52,199 bases of DNA from Spirochaetia bacterium UBA6919 (GCA_002450905.1 DKAT01000070.1:2347-54545); one strand, 5' to 3'; shown: positions 7,802-17,044, counted from the stretch's first letter. Program-made: numbers and translations. Notes: generated from the letters alone by a model not told the origin.

Positions 7802-8611
7802 TCAATTTCTTAAAAACTGAATGAGCTTATCCAGTTTCTTCCGCACAAGTGCATATCCCTTCATTCTCTGCTGGGTATTTAATATCCTGTGTACCTCCAG
7901 ATAATAATCAATGTGCTCATCGGTAATCTGATCATTTCGTTTCAACTGCTGTTTTAAATAACGGATCATCCCATCCACATCGGGTCGATCTTTCTTAAAC
8001 TCCTTGTGAAGTACCTTTAGATACTGAATAATCCTTTCCACATGTTGGAGGTCTTTTTTTTCAGTGCGTTTTTTCATCTTGTTCCAATAAGATTTCTGAC
8101 TTGTGTTGAGATCCAGATCCTCCACCAGATCTTCTAATTGATCTCGTGACCGCTTAAAAAAGGACTTTTTATCCTTGCTGAAATTCTTAAGGACTTTCTC
8201 AAACCGCTCTTGGGTGAGGGTATAGAGTTTAGATCTTTGTTGAGAATCAAGCATATCATGGAGTTCTTTATAATAACCCAGCTGAATATCGCTAAGAGAT
8301 GGTTTTTCGCGGACTTTCTTCTTGAGAAATTGGGCTAATTTGTTGACATCAGGATTATTTTTCTGCAATTCAAGGTGAACATGAGATAAATGCTTCTCAT
8401 ACCTGTGAACAAATGTATAAATATCTTTTTTTATCCTGACCTTCATATTATTCCATTGATTGACTTGTGTTTCATTTAATTCAATCTCATGAACTTCACT
8501 GTCAGCCTTCCCAATAGCATAGTCAATAACCATACTGGCGCTTCCACAGGCAGATAATATCATCGTACAAATAACAGCGATGAATAATTTATAGGTAGAT
8601 TGGTACTTCAA
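7802..8611 (-). CDS. Lipoprotein with two tandem Spy/CpxP-like (LTxxQ) helical units
   Basis: A perfect GGAGG sits eight bases before a TTG at 8611-8609 and sets the start; the longer frame places that site inside the coding sequence. The lipobox LSAC ends the signal peptide at about residue 22. The mature protein is all helix and consists of two repeats of about 95 residues. Each starts with LN-x-x-Q-x-x-x-W-N-x-M-K, has a middle PDV motif, and ends with L-x-x-Q-QR (LDSQQRSK, LNTQQRMK). The L-x-x-x-Q pattern and the length per unit resemble the periplasmic chaperones and metal sensors Spy, CpxP and CnrX. The repeat is seen directly; the family link is inferred. Confidence 0.7.
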   Translation of the reverse strand: MKYQSTYKLFIAVICTMILSACGSASMVIDYAIGKADSEVHEIELNETQVNQWNNMKVRIKKDIYTFVHRYEKHLSHVHLELQKNNPDVNKLAQFLKKKVREKPSLSDIQLGYYKELHDMLDSQQRSKLYTLTQERFEKVLKNFSKDKKSFFKRSRDQLEDLVEDLDLNTSQKSYWNKMKKRTEKKDLQHVERIIQYLKVLHKEFKKDRPDVDGMIRYLKQQLKRNDQITDEHIDYYLEVHRILNTQQRMKGYALVRKKLDKLIQFLRN

Positions 8612-8683
8612 TTGATTAACCTCCAAAAATAGTTTACGTAATTTCCCCAGCCAGCAACCAACATACGCACACTGGTTAAAGAT

Positions 8684-9148
8684 TTATAATGTGATTTCAA
8701 CGGGGTACGAACTTTTTGGGATTTGCCCTGTAGAATTATAAAACTGGGTATCGCCCTCTTCATATATCAACCAGACCTCTTTAGCACCGTGATTTAAATA
8801 CAATCGGGTTTTCTCCTTGATTTCATCCGGGTGATTGGAAGGTGATATGATCTCCACACAGATTTCAGGAGCTTCTGTGAAAGGGGTTTCCAATCCATGA
8901 CGCTTTATAAAATCATCGGAACACCAACAGACATCCGCTACTTTCACGCCATTTTCTGTTTGTATAGAACATTCTGTGATGACTCTTCCGTTTGGAAGTT
9001 TTGTTTTAAATGCAATGACCACTTAGGATTGAAAATATCCACGCCTATTAGATGCTGGACTCATAACGATTTGCCCCCATTCATTTATTTCGATTTTATA
9101 GGGAAGATTATCTAAACTCCTGTCTTCAAGGACATCGGACCATTGCAT
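8684..9148 (-). pseudogene. Uma2-family gene with an in-frame stop codon
   Basis: An ATG at 9148 with CGGAG upstream opens a frame reading MQWSDVLEDRSLDNLPYKIE, then GQIVMSPASNRRGYFQS, then TAA at 9025-9023, then directly on in the same frame VVIAFKTKLPNGRV, VADVCWCSDDF, PEICVEIISPSNHPDEIKEK and KEVWLIYEEG. Apart from the single nonsense codon the gene is a normal Uma2 (DUF820) protein with the catalytic Asp, Glu and Lys positions. The part after the stop has a GTG start at 9022 but no ribosome-binding site. It is a different Uma2 subtype from the copy at 4996. Confidence 0.8.
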
Positions 9149-9223
9149 ATTGACTCCGGGTATTCTTATTGATAAATTTATCGCCCTGAATCAGATTGCC
9201 AGGCAATGATCATGTAAAATAAT

Positions 9224-10405
9224 TTATCTCTGACCACTGGTAAAAAAAAGATATTGCTTTAAGTCCGGATTCTCCTTATTCATCCGCCAAATCTTCCCAT
9301 CAAGATAATAATGGACAATCTGAGGCAAGGATAGGAGGGGTATCCAGAACAAATATTTAATCTCACGGGATATATTAGCATTCCACCCGCTGTCATAATA
9401 AAAAATATATTGCAAATACTGTTTCCACACGAAAACATCCCAGAAAAACTCCTCTATCATCGCTATACAAAATAAAAACAGATAAAATAATATCCAATTC
9501 TTTGGCTGAGATATAATATTCATAATCCACCCATAATAATTTCGCTTCTGTAATTTATTTTTACGGGTAATATATAGCCAAACCAAAGCAAAATAGGGGA
9601 TTGCGTGGGTCAGAATAATGAATCCATTCCAGATCATGTCGTTATTAAAATAGATAATCCCGAAATACCAGGATATCCAGGGAATGGCCATAGCAAGATT
9701 CTTTCCGGGATTAAAAAAACCCTGTCTGATCCAGAGATATCCCTGACGGAGAATATAGAGGATCAGGATAATAATATAGGGTATCCACAATATTTCATTC
9801 ACAAGAAAGTATAAACCGTTTTGGAATAATAGAAACAAGCTATTAGACAAATTGAGGTATTTTATGAATAATACTTTAAGATTACTAGCTTCAATAAAAT
9901 CCCCATCAATAAACCAGGAGAACTTCCTTGGAAGATGAGTATGCCACCACAGAATGGGATATATCGTCGCTGTATAAACACTGATCCTATCAATATAATA
10001 ATCCAGACGGTTTGTTTCTTGTAATTTATGCTTATAAAGGAATACAAAGCCAAGGTGTTGCTTAATGAAGTGATAAACAGCATAGTATGCGATACAGGTG
10101 AAGAATATTCCTGGACTGATGGCATATATCCCCATTGATATAAAATAAATTATAAGAACACTGCCGAAATACAACCTCGGACGACGCTTCATCTCCCACT
10201 GATCAAGATATACCCGGTATATAGTCCCGTAAACATGGGTCACATCAAAGGCGACCACCACCCCAATAAATGCCCATAGCGGAAACTTATCTCCTATCAT
10301 CACCTTATTGGCTATTAAAATAAAACTCCCTGATAGGATAAGGGTACCAAGCCACAAGGAAATATCAAATCCCCTGCTCTCAAGCCATAATTTATTTTCT
10401 GTCAT
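9224..10405 (-). CDS. Polytopic membrane protein with conserved-looking histidine motifs
   Basis: 393 residues with about nine to ten transmembrane segments. Polar motifs recur near membrane edges: DVTHVYGTIYRVYLD (near residue 54), YHFIKQHLGF (near 112), LTHAIPY (near 268) and HYYLDGKIWR (near 366). Clustered His residues at helix ends are seen in membrane metalloenzymes and haem proteins, for example carotenoid oxygenases of the Brp/Blh type or di-iron desaturases, but I cannot assign this protein to either. No strong ribosome-binding site before the ATG. Stands alone, divergent from the gene at 10560. Confidence 0.7.
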   Translation of the reverse strand: MTENKLWLESRGFDISLWLGTLILSGSFILIANKVMIGDKFPLWAFIGVVVAFDVTHVYGTIYRVYLDQWEMKRRPRLYFGSVLIIYFISMGIYAISPGIFFTCIAYYAVYHFIKQHLGFVFLYKHKLQETNRLDYYIDRISVYTATIYPILWWHTHLPRKFSWFIDGDFIEASNLKVLFIKYLNLSNSLFLLFQNGLYFLVNEILWIPYIIILILYILRQGYLWIRQGFFNPGKNLAMAIPWISWYFGIIYFNNDMIWNGFIILTHAIPYFALVWLYITRKNKLQKRNYYGWIMNIISQPKNWILFYLFLFCIAMIEEFFWDVFVWKQYLQYIFYYDSGWNANISREIKYLFWIPLLSLPQIVHYYLDGKIWRMNKENPDLKQYLFFTSGQR

Positions 10406-10559
10406 GGGGTAAATCTAATGATAAACACCGATAGAATCAAATTATTTCGACGATCCCTTGACTATTCCCTATAATTTCTATAAATTAGGTGATGTGTCCA
10501 TATTTATTGATGTATTGATGAATCATTTCGGATGAGTTTAAATTGATAAAGGGGTATCC

Positions 10560-11021
10560 ATGTACCAATTAGTCGTATTCTTTCACGTTATCTTTGTATC
10601 CGCCTTCGTGATGACCGTCCTCATCATGCAATTGGTCGTGACAAACGCCATGAAAAGAATCCCTGACAGCCCTTCCAAAAAAGAAGCCTCGTTATTCATT
10701 CAAAAAAAATGGGTTCCAGTAGTGGATTTCATTATCATCATGGTTGGTATCACTGGAGTTATCCTGTTTATACTCGGTTATCAAAAAGTCATGAGCTCTC
10801 CCATACTGCAAATTAAGATTATCCTCGCTGTCATTGTCCTCACTGGAGCTTATCTAAATCATTTTATCCTGAGAACTATCAAGAGGAAATTAGCTTCCAC
10901 AGGAGATCAGCCAGAAAGATTAAAGTCTATTAGCAAAGTGATGATGATAACTGAGAAGATGGTACTGATCTTAGCCCCAATCATAGCCATTTTGGGATGG
11001 TATTTTAATCACATTTTCTAA
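10560..11021 (+). CDS. Four-helix membrane protein, DUF2269/CopD-like
   Basis: 153 residues with AAAGGGG eight bases upstream of the ATG. Four hydrophobic helices are visible, starting LVVFFHVIFVSAFVMTVLIM. His9 in the first helix and His in AYLNHFILRTIKRK at the end of the third are placed like the haem or copper ligands of DUF2269/CopD-like four-helix proteins. Function is not established for these small versions. Stands alone. Confidence 0.6.
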   Translation: MYQLVVFFHVIFVSAFVMTVLIMQLVVTNAMKRIPDSPSKKEASLFIQKKWVPVVDFIIIMVGITGVILFILGYQKVMSSPILQIKIILAVIVLTGAYLNHFILRTIKRKLASTGDQPERLKSISKVMMITEKMVLILAPIIAILGWYFNHIF

Positions 11022-11157
11022 TCACCCCCACAAAAGCGTATAAATTATCAAAACCAGTTGAATATTCCATAATTTTAATTAACTTATAATATTATTTCCA
11101 ATTGCCCCTTTTAAATGGCGAGAAAAAATAATAATCAATTTCGTCAAGGTGATCAAA

Positions 11158-11793
11158 ATGTTTTTATATAAAAAGAAATTAGAAATTCCACGTGCAGAAG
11201 AGGCTCTAAAGGGCAGAGAGGAAGAAATGCCAGTTCCTGAAAAGCATTATGTCAATGGAAACACATTAAAACCCCCCTTTCCTGATGGTTTAGAAAAGGT
11301 TATTGTTGGTATGGGATGTTTTTGGGGTGCTGAGAAAAAGTTTTGGGAAAAGAATGGTGTATTCATTACCGCTGTGGGTTATTCAGCAGGCCATACAAAA
11401 AATCCATATTATGAAGAAGTCTGCAGTGGAATGACAGGACATAATGAGGTGGTTCTCGTAGTCTTTGACCCTAAAATTATATCCTTTAAAGATATCTTAA
11501 AGATCTTCTGGGAAGCCCATAATCCCACTCAGGGTATGCGACAGGGTAATGACATAGGCACTCAATATCGCTCAGGTATATATTATTATAATGACTCTCA
11601 AAAAGATGAAGCAGAGCTATCAAAATCTCTTTTCCAAAAAAGCCTCCACAAATCAGGATATAAAGATATCACCACTGAGATTATTCCAGCAGGCGATTTC
11701 TATTATGCTGAAGATTATCACCAGCAATATCTGGCAAAAAATCCCTGGGGATATTGTGGTCTAGGCGGAACAGGAGTTAGTTGTTCTATTTGA
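11158..11793 (+). CDS. msrA: Peptide methionine sulfoxide reductase A
   Basis: Reduces the S-epimer of methionine sulfoxide in proteins. GMGCFWGAE (residues 51-59) contains the catalytic Cys54. GYSAGHTKNPYYEEVCSG, TGHNEVV, FWEAHNPTQ, GNDIGTQYRSGIYY and the late YYAEDYHQQYLAKNP are all standard. The C-terminal GYCGLGGTGVSC carries the recycling cysteines. AAGGTGA at 11146-11152 lies five bases before the ATG at 11158, so I prefer this start to the in-frame GTG at 11149. About 50 residues precede the catalytic motif with no signal peptide, so the protein is cytoplasmic. The fluoride-channel gene follows by 38 nt and may share the transcript. Confidence 0.95.
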   Translation: MFLYKKKLEIPRAEEALKGREEEMPVPEKHYVNGNTLKPPFPDGLEKVIVGMGCFWGAEKKFWEKNGVFITAVGYSAGHTKNPYYEEVCSGMTGHNEVVLVVFDPKIISFKDILKIFWEAHNPTQGMRQGNDIGTQYRSGIYYYNDSQKDEAELSKSLFQKSLHKSGYKDITTEIIPAGDFYYAEDYHQQYLAKNPWGYCGLGGTGVSCSI

Positions 11794-11831
11794 TCTATTA
11801 AAAATCAATTTATCAAAGGGTAATAATAGAA

Positions 11832-12212
11832 ATGAAATGGCTGATTATTGGTGTAGGAGGATTTTTAGGTGCAATTGCAAGGTATTATCTCAGTGGGGTA
11901 GCACAAAATTACATAACGAAGTCGTCATTCGCATTATTTCCCGTTGGAACTCTTGCCGTTAATTTATTAGGATGTTTATTATTAGGTTTTCTCCACTCAT
12001 TCCTATTAAATTATAATGAAATGTATCGATGGTCACTCAATATAGGTTTCATCGGAGCATTCACCACGTTTTCTACTTTCAGCCTTGAAACCTTACTTCT
12101 ATTCGAAAACGACGAATATTTTTACGGCGTAGTAAATATTTTAATTAGTTGTATTGTAGGACTTTTTGCCCTATGGCTTGGGCGAATGATCTACAAAGGG
12201 ATATGGGGTTAA
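11832..12212 (+). CDS. crcB: Fluoride ion channel Fluc/CrcB
   Basis: A 126-residue four-helix membrane protein of the dual-topology fluoride exporter family. It has the full set of motifs: GGFLGAIARYYL, VGTLAVNLLGCLLLGF with the pore Asn, and GFIGAFTTFSTFSLE with the Phe box and Thr/Ser track. It exports fluoride as a homodimer. A single gene is present, so the homodimeric form is expected. The DUF190 gene starts 3 nt after its stop, a pairing common for this family. No fluoride riboswitch consensus is visible in the 38-nt leader or before msrA. Confidence 0.95.
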   Translation: MKWLIIGVGGFLGAIARYYLSGVAQNYITKSSFALFPVGTLAVNLLGCLLLGFLHSFLLNYNEMYRWSLNIGFIGAFTTFSTFSLETLLLFENDEYFYGVVNILISCIVGLFALWLGRMIYKGIWG

Positions 12213-12215
12213 TAT

Positions 12216-12566
12216 ATGAAAATAGTTAATGAGGGAAAGCTTCTTAGAGTATTCATTGGAGAAAGTGACCGATATCATAACAAACCGACTTATGAATATA
12301 TTTTATTAAAAGCCAAAGAATTGGGCTTGGCTGGAGTAACAATTCTACGCGGGATTGAAGGATATGGCGCGACAAGTCAAATCCACACAGTGAAAGTCTT
12401 ACGATTATCAGAAAAATTACCAATAATTATAGAAATCATCGATGCTCAGGATCCTATTCAGAAAATTAAAGCAGAAGTGGAAAAAGTATTTGAGGAGAGT
12501 GGATGCGGTGGTCTCATAACCCTTGAAAAAGTGGATATTATTAAATATGTACCAGAAAAAAAATAA
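12216..12566 (+). CDS. DUF190 family, PII-like protein
   Basis: 116 residues with the DUF190 order: LLRVFIGESDRYHNKPTYEYIL, KELGLAGVTILRGIEGYG, IHTVKVLRLSEKLPIIIEIID and a C-terminal CGGLITLEKV. Members have a PII-like ferredoxin fold and often sit beside crcB, as here with 3 nt spacing, which suggests a regulatory or accessory role in fluoride export. That role is inferred from gene neighbourhood across bacteria, not shown. The start of the next gene lies inside its 3' end. Confidence 0.92.
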   Translation: MKIVNEGKLLRVFIGESDRYHNKPTYEYILLKAKELGLAGVTILRGIEGYGATSQIHTVKVLRLSEKLPIIIEIIDAQDPIQKIKAEVEKVFEESGCGGLITLEKVDIIKYVPEKK

Positions 12567-14253
12567 TCACAATATTAAATTAATATTATTCTATTTTGTC
12601 TTATTCATAAATATTATATTCGTAAAACACTCATCATTTCCTTCTATCCAAAAGAATTTAAATCAAATTAAATCACTCATCATCCATATGAAAGAAAGTC
12701 GTAATATAAGTCAATCTCTAATATTAAATATGAGACAAGCAGAAGAGGAAATAAAAAATTTACAATCCTTATTAAAACAAATTCAAACAAAGAATCCACT
12801 AAAAAAATATACAAAAAATAGCTATCAATTTGAAATTCATGAGAATAATATCTTAATATACAAATCTGATAAAGGTATTGGGATTATAAATAATCAGAAA
12901 CATAAACTCTTTCAAGCAAAACAATCTTTGACCTATACTAAATTAAATAAATATCAATACAAGAAATTTAAAACAAAGGATGGAGAAACTATATCCTATC
13001 TCATATCGGGTGATTATTCCTTCTGGTCAAAAAAAGATCAATATGGATTTAAAAAAACATCTTCTGATCACAAAATATTATATCGTTATTATGTGAAATC
13101 CTCTCAAAATAAGATTATCTTTGAAAGAATATCTATAAATCCTTCTCTGACATATTTCATCAGCTATAAGCATAACCCTCCTTCCCATTCCTTTCAAATA
13201 AATCAGGGTACTAGAATACAAATTAAGCAGGGTTATTCAATTTCTTATAAATATAATAGCAGTGATAGTTATACCCATACAAATGACAACATGATCCATG
13301 TATCAAAAACTTTAATGGATAAAATACTTTCATCTCATTATAATCATAAAAATAAGATCTATATACAAAATATCATTGATGACTTCCCGAATACCCTTTA
13401 CAGTAAATTATTAAAAGAATTAATCCAAAATAATATCCCATTACATGAAGAAAATATGGTTTATCTATTTTTAATTAATTATGTCAGAAAACAATATAAT
13501 CTTCCTCTTCTGCAAATTAATTTCACTTTAAATACTATTTGCAGAGGTCACTCGAATTATTTAATACTCAATAATCCAAAGAATATACACATTCAATTCC
13601 CCAATCACAAAGGATTTTTTGGCCGTACTCCATTTCAAAGGAGAAAATATCATAAATATCCTCATCAGGTTGCTGAGAAAATATCCTTTGGCATTGACCC
13701 AATTAAAACCTTTATTAAGTCACTAAATGACCATCAATGGATATATTATTTATTGAACCCAAGATCTATTCATCTTGGGCTCCACTCCAGATCCTCTCAA
13801 AAAAATAATAATAGAAAAATAACTGTGTTTCTTATAGGCTGGAATAATAGATCAGAATTAAAAGAACCTGAATTTATTGTATACCCAGGTTTAGATAAAA
13901 ACTTAATATCTTCAACTCTTATCAGAACAAAGATAAATAGGAATAAGAATTCTCAACGATCCCCCCTATTTATTCAAACAATTGTGAATGATTATCTGTG
14001 TACTATCTATATTTACTCAACTAATATTCAATTAATGGACTATACTATATGGGAGAAGGATAAAAGATTAATATCACGCAAGATGAAAACAGAATCACAA
14101 CGAATAAATATACACAATCTCTATCCACTCAAGGAAAATGCCATTTATATTCTTGAATTATCCTTTCTGAAGGGAAATAACAAAATAATTACCAAACAGT
14201 ACCGATACAAAACACAATCAATTCATCAACTACATAAATTACTTCTGCCGTAA
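12547..14253 (+). CDS. Exported CAP-domain (SCP/PR1-like) protein
   Basis: I place the start at ATG 12547, giving a signal-anchor (IKLILFYFVLFINIIF) in the first 25 residues; a TTG at 12523 is possible. The gene overlaps the DUF190 end by 20 nt, so it may be translationally coupled, although the ATG has no good ribosome-binding site. Residues 20-85 are coiled coil (MRQAEEEIKNLQSLLKQIQ). A middle domain of mixed strands is unassigned. A CAP domain lies near residues 295-425: LINYVRKQYNLPLLQ, CRGHSNYLI, FGRTPFQRRKYH, VAEKISFG and HQWIYYLLNPRSIHLGL, with the first His and the Glu of the CAP cavity. The C-terminal 120 residues look like a beta-sandwich. Very AT-rich. Confidence 0.75.
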   Translation: MYQKKNNHNIKLILFYFVLFINIIFVKHSSFPSIQKNLNQIKSLIIHMKESRNISQSLILNMRQAEEEIKNLQSLLKQIQTKNPLKKYTKNSYQFEIHENNILIYKSDKGIGIINNQKHKLFQAKQSLTYTKLNKYQYKKFKTKDGETISYLISGDYSFWSKKDQYGFKKTSSDHKILYRYYVKSSQNKIIFERISINPSLTYFISYKHNPPSHSFQINQGTRIQIKQGYSISYKYNSSDSYTHTNDNMIHVSKTLMDKILSSHYNHKNKIYIQNIIDDFPNTLYSKLLKELIQNNIPLHEENMVYLFLINYVRKQYNLPLLQINFTLNTICRGHSNYLILNNPKNIHIQFPNHKGFFGRTPFQRRKYHKYPHQVAEKISFGIDPIKTFIKSLNDHQWIYYLLNPRSIHLGLHSRSSQKNNNRKITVFLIGWNNRSELKEPEFIVYPGLDKNLISSTLIRTKINRNKNSQRSPLFIQTIVNDYLCTIYIYSTNIQLMDYTIWEKDKRLISRKMKTESQRINIHNLYPLKENAIYILELSFLKGNNKIITKQYRYKTQSIHQLHKLLLP

Positions 14254-15765
14254 ATTCTCAACCTTACGAAATACCCTTAACACATTACTTCCCAATATTT
14301 TTTCTATATCTTCTAAGGAATAACCCCTATTGTAGAGTCCAATTGTAAGATTAGGAAGTTTTGATAAGTTTTCAAGACCCACAGGAGTTTTTATAAATCC
14401 ATCAAAATCTGAACCCAGAGAGACATGATCAATTGACGATTTCTCCACCAGATAATCAATGTGATTCAACACATCTTCGATACTTGCTCTCGTTTTATTG
14501 GTTAGAAAACCACTGTGATATACTACTCCAATCACACCATCACTTTCATGAATCCGACGAATCATATCGTCAGTGAGATTTCTTTTATGGTCTTTCAACG
14601 TACGAGATGTTGAATGAGTAGCTATTATCGGATATTTCTTTCCTGTAATCTTAAATATATCATAAAATCCCTTATCACTAATATGTGAAACATCTATCAT
14701 TATGCCGAGTTTCATTATCTCAAGAATAAATTCCTTACCCAGAGAAGTCAAACCCCCATTCTCATCATATCCAGCCGCATCAGAAAAAGAATTTGAATTA
14801 CTCCAGGTTATACCAATATAACGAACTCCTTTATCATAGAGAGTTTTAAGCCTTGAAACATCCCCTTCCAAAGGATGAGCCCCCTCCAGACCCATCAGAG
14901 CAGATTTCTTTCCCTGTTTAAATTGTCTTAAAATATCTTCGGTAGAATAAGCCATTTCTATCTCAGGGGTCTTTTTCACCTCATCCACAAGGCGATTAAT
15001 AAGATCTAGTGCCATTTGATAAGGCTCACCCTTATATTGTTTAAACCTTCTGAATAAAGGACTCTTCAGGTGAACCTTCTTAGGATCTTTCATAAAATAA
15101 TCTGGAACCCATACTGAAAAGAAAAGTGCTTTCACTCCTCCCCTTGTAAGCTTGGGTAGATCGCATTCTGTATTGGGATACTCCTTAGAAAGACTGATGT
15201 TTCTTGAAAATAATTGAAATAATAGGTCGTTATGGAGATCAATATTCAAAATCTTATTATGAAAATCTAATATTCGTTGATCCTTTGGTAAAATAGATGA
15301 TATCCTCATGATATTTCTTAGAACTATTCTTAGAGTATGTTCATTACTCCATTGTAATTCATATCTCATAGGTCTTCTCAGAGATATGATAAGTTTAATT
15401 TCATTATTATTCTTCTCAGTGCGGATATTTTTCAAAAGACCTATTGATATATCATCTGACACATCTTTCATAGATACTTTAGGTAATTGAATCTGAATAA
15501 GCTTATCAATACGATTCTGGCTATGTTTAATCTCTTTATGAGACAAAGATTTTAACGTAATAACGTAGTCCTTTCCTTCTTTTCCATGGCTCATAACAGT
15601 TTCAATAATTTTTTCCTGAACTAACATCTTTTTTTCCTTTGTGGAAGATTTTTTATCACAATGCACAGTAAAAATGCATAGATCCAAACAAAGAATTACA
15701 ATTATCCAATTCTTATACATATCCATCAACTTATTCATAAAGCATTTGTGATACAATGATAGCAT
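14239..15765 (-). CDS. Lipoprotein-type M19 membrane dipeptidase with N-terminal AMIN-like domain
   Basis: Residues 150-500 form a peptidase family M19 barrel (renal dipeptidase type, two zinc ions): IDLHNDLLFQ (His-x-Asp), ALMGLEGAHPLEGD (bridging Glu), MIDVSHIS, IATHSTSR and SLGSDFDGF. It hydrolyses dipeptides, often with D-residues. The N-terminus is hydrophobic and ends IFTVHC, a relaxed lipobox, so it is likely envelope-anchored. Residues 50-145 have the strand pattern of an AMIN/secretin-like domain (IRTEKNNNEIKLIISL, LRIVLRN), which would place it at peptidoglycan. I chose ATG 15765 behind TTTTGGAAA; a TTG at 15774 is the alternative. The 3' end overlaps the convergent CAP gene by 15 nt. 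Confidence 0.88.
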   Translation of the reverse strand: MLSLYHKCFMNKLMDMYKNWIIVILCLDLCIFTVHCDKKSSTKEKKMLVQEKIIETVMSHGKEGKDYVITLKSLSHKEIKHSQNRIDKLIQIQLPKVSMKDVSDDISIGLLKNIRTEKNNNEIKLIISLRRPMRYELQWSNEHTLRIVLRNIMRISSILPKDQRILDFHNKILNIDLHNDLLFQLFSRNISLSKEYPNTECDLPKLTRGGVKALFFSVWVPDYFMKDPKKVHLKSPLFRRFKQYKGEPYQMALDLINRLVDEVKKTPEIEMAYSTEDILRQFKQGKKSALMGLEGAHPLEGDVSRLKTLYDKGVRYIGITWSNSNSFSDAAGYDENGGLTSLGKEFILEIMKLGIMIDVSHISDKGFYDIFKITGKKYPIIATHSTSRTLKDHKRNLTDDMIRRIHESDGVIGVVYHSGFLTNKTRASIEDVLNHIDYLVEKSSIDHVSLGSDFDGFIKTPVGLENLSKLPNLTIGLYNRGYSLEDIEKILGSNVLRVFRKVENLRQK

Positions 15766-15879
15766 TTTTTCCAAAACAGGTCAAGAATTTTACTTCAATC
15801 TCCCGAAATACTTTTAAAATTATTTTTTTTTAAATATATTTATTTACAAATTATCATTGAATAAACAAAACAGGATACC

Positions 15880-17037
15880 ATGAAATCTCCTTCTGTACAA
15901 CCAATCAATGAAAGTATTATTCAACTGGAAAGTCAAATCCCGCAATGGATGAAGGATCATAATATCCAAGGTCTTTCAATATCTATTACTGATCAATATA
16001 AATTGGTATGGTCTAAAGGATTTGGTGTATGTAACAACAAAACTAAGGAACCAGTATCACTTGATACAGTCTTTCATTCAGCTTCTCTCAGTAAACCCCT
16101 TTTTGCTATCATGGTACTTCACCTTTATGAACAGGGAATCATCAATATTGATAAACCGATTGCCCACTATTACCCTGATGAAATAAGAAAAAATGATGGC
16201 TATTTCAATGAAATCATTAATGAAAAGTACTTTTATGAAATAACACCCCGACATATCCTCAGTCATTCAACAGGATTGCCTAACTGGAGACCCCATTGCA
16301 GGACTCCTAAAGGATGGCAAACTCAAAACAAACCTATTACCATCTATTTTAAGCCAGGAGAAAGATTCACCTACTCCTCTGAAGCATATGTCCTACTCCA
16401 GATTATCATTGAACACCTAATCAACCAACCAGCCCAGCTCTACATGGAAAAAAATATATTACAACCCCTTAAAATGATGAATTCAAGCTATATATATCCT
16501 TTTAAAGAAGATATTTCCGTTGCATCAGGTCATAACGAAACAGGTATTCCTCAAAATATTAATCCTGTAGAAAAAATGATCTCAGCATCCAGTCTCAAAA
16601 CTACTGCTGAAAACTATTCAAAGTTTATTCTATCGATACTCCAACATTCAGAAAACAATTCTACAATATTAAATAAATCAAGCATCCAGCAGATTCTCAC
16701 TCCCCAAATCAAGGTCAACGATTCCATGAATGGTCATAAAGATTGGCAGAAAAAAGAAATCCTAGAAGATAAAACAGTTCAATGGGGATTGGGCTGGGGA
16801 TTAGAACTTGATAACAATACAAATACCTTTTGGCACTGGGGAGATGCTGGAGTATATACATCCTTTGCCATGGGAGACATCCTTAATAAAAGATCCATAG
16901 TATTATTAGCAAATAGTCCAGGACTTCCAAAAATAAGAGATATTTTAATTCATTCCGTCCTGGGAATACATCACCCTGCTCTGCTCTGGCTGAAAAGAAT
17001 ATATGATACACCTTTTGAGCCAGATTGGATGGAGTAA
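15880..17037 (+). CDS. Serine hydrolase, beta-lactamase/class C-like family
   Basis: A 385-residue protein of the PF00144 family (class C beta-lactamases, DD-peptidases, esterases). The nucleophile motif is SLSK with Ser69 and Lys72; the second motif is YSSEAY near residue 165; the third is HWGDAG near residue 325, in the place of KTG/HxG. No signal peptide is present, so a cytoplasmic esterase-like role is more likely than a periplasmic lactamase. A CAGGA site precedes the ATG. thiL follows after 7 nt, so the two form one transcription unit, though no functional link is obvious. Confidence 0.88.
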   Translation: MKSPSVQPINESIIQLESQIPQWMKDHNIQGLSISITDQYKLVWSKGFGVCNNKTKEPVSLDTVFHSASLSKPLFAIMVLHLYEQGIINIDKPIAHYYPDEIRKNDGYFNEIINEKYFYEITPRHILSHSTGLPNWRPHCRTPKGWQTQNKPITIYFKPGERFTYSSEAYVLLQIIIEHLINQPAQLYMEKNILQPLKMMNSSYIYPFKEDISVASGHNETGIPQNINPVEKMISASSLKTTAENYSKFILSILQHSENNSTILNKSSIQQILTPQIKVNDSMNGHKDWQKKEILEDKTVQWGLGWGLELDNNTNTFWHWGDAGVYTSFAMGDILNKRSIVLLANSPGLPKIRDILIHSVLGIHHPALLWLKRIYDTPFEPDWME

Positions 17038-17044
17038 TTAATCG

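Noticed and set aside
11022..11831. A fluoride riboswitch ahead of msrA or crcB
   Set aside because: The conserved GGxGAUGG and pseudoknot pattern is not visible in either leader.
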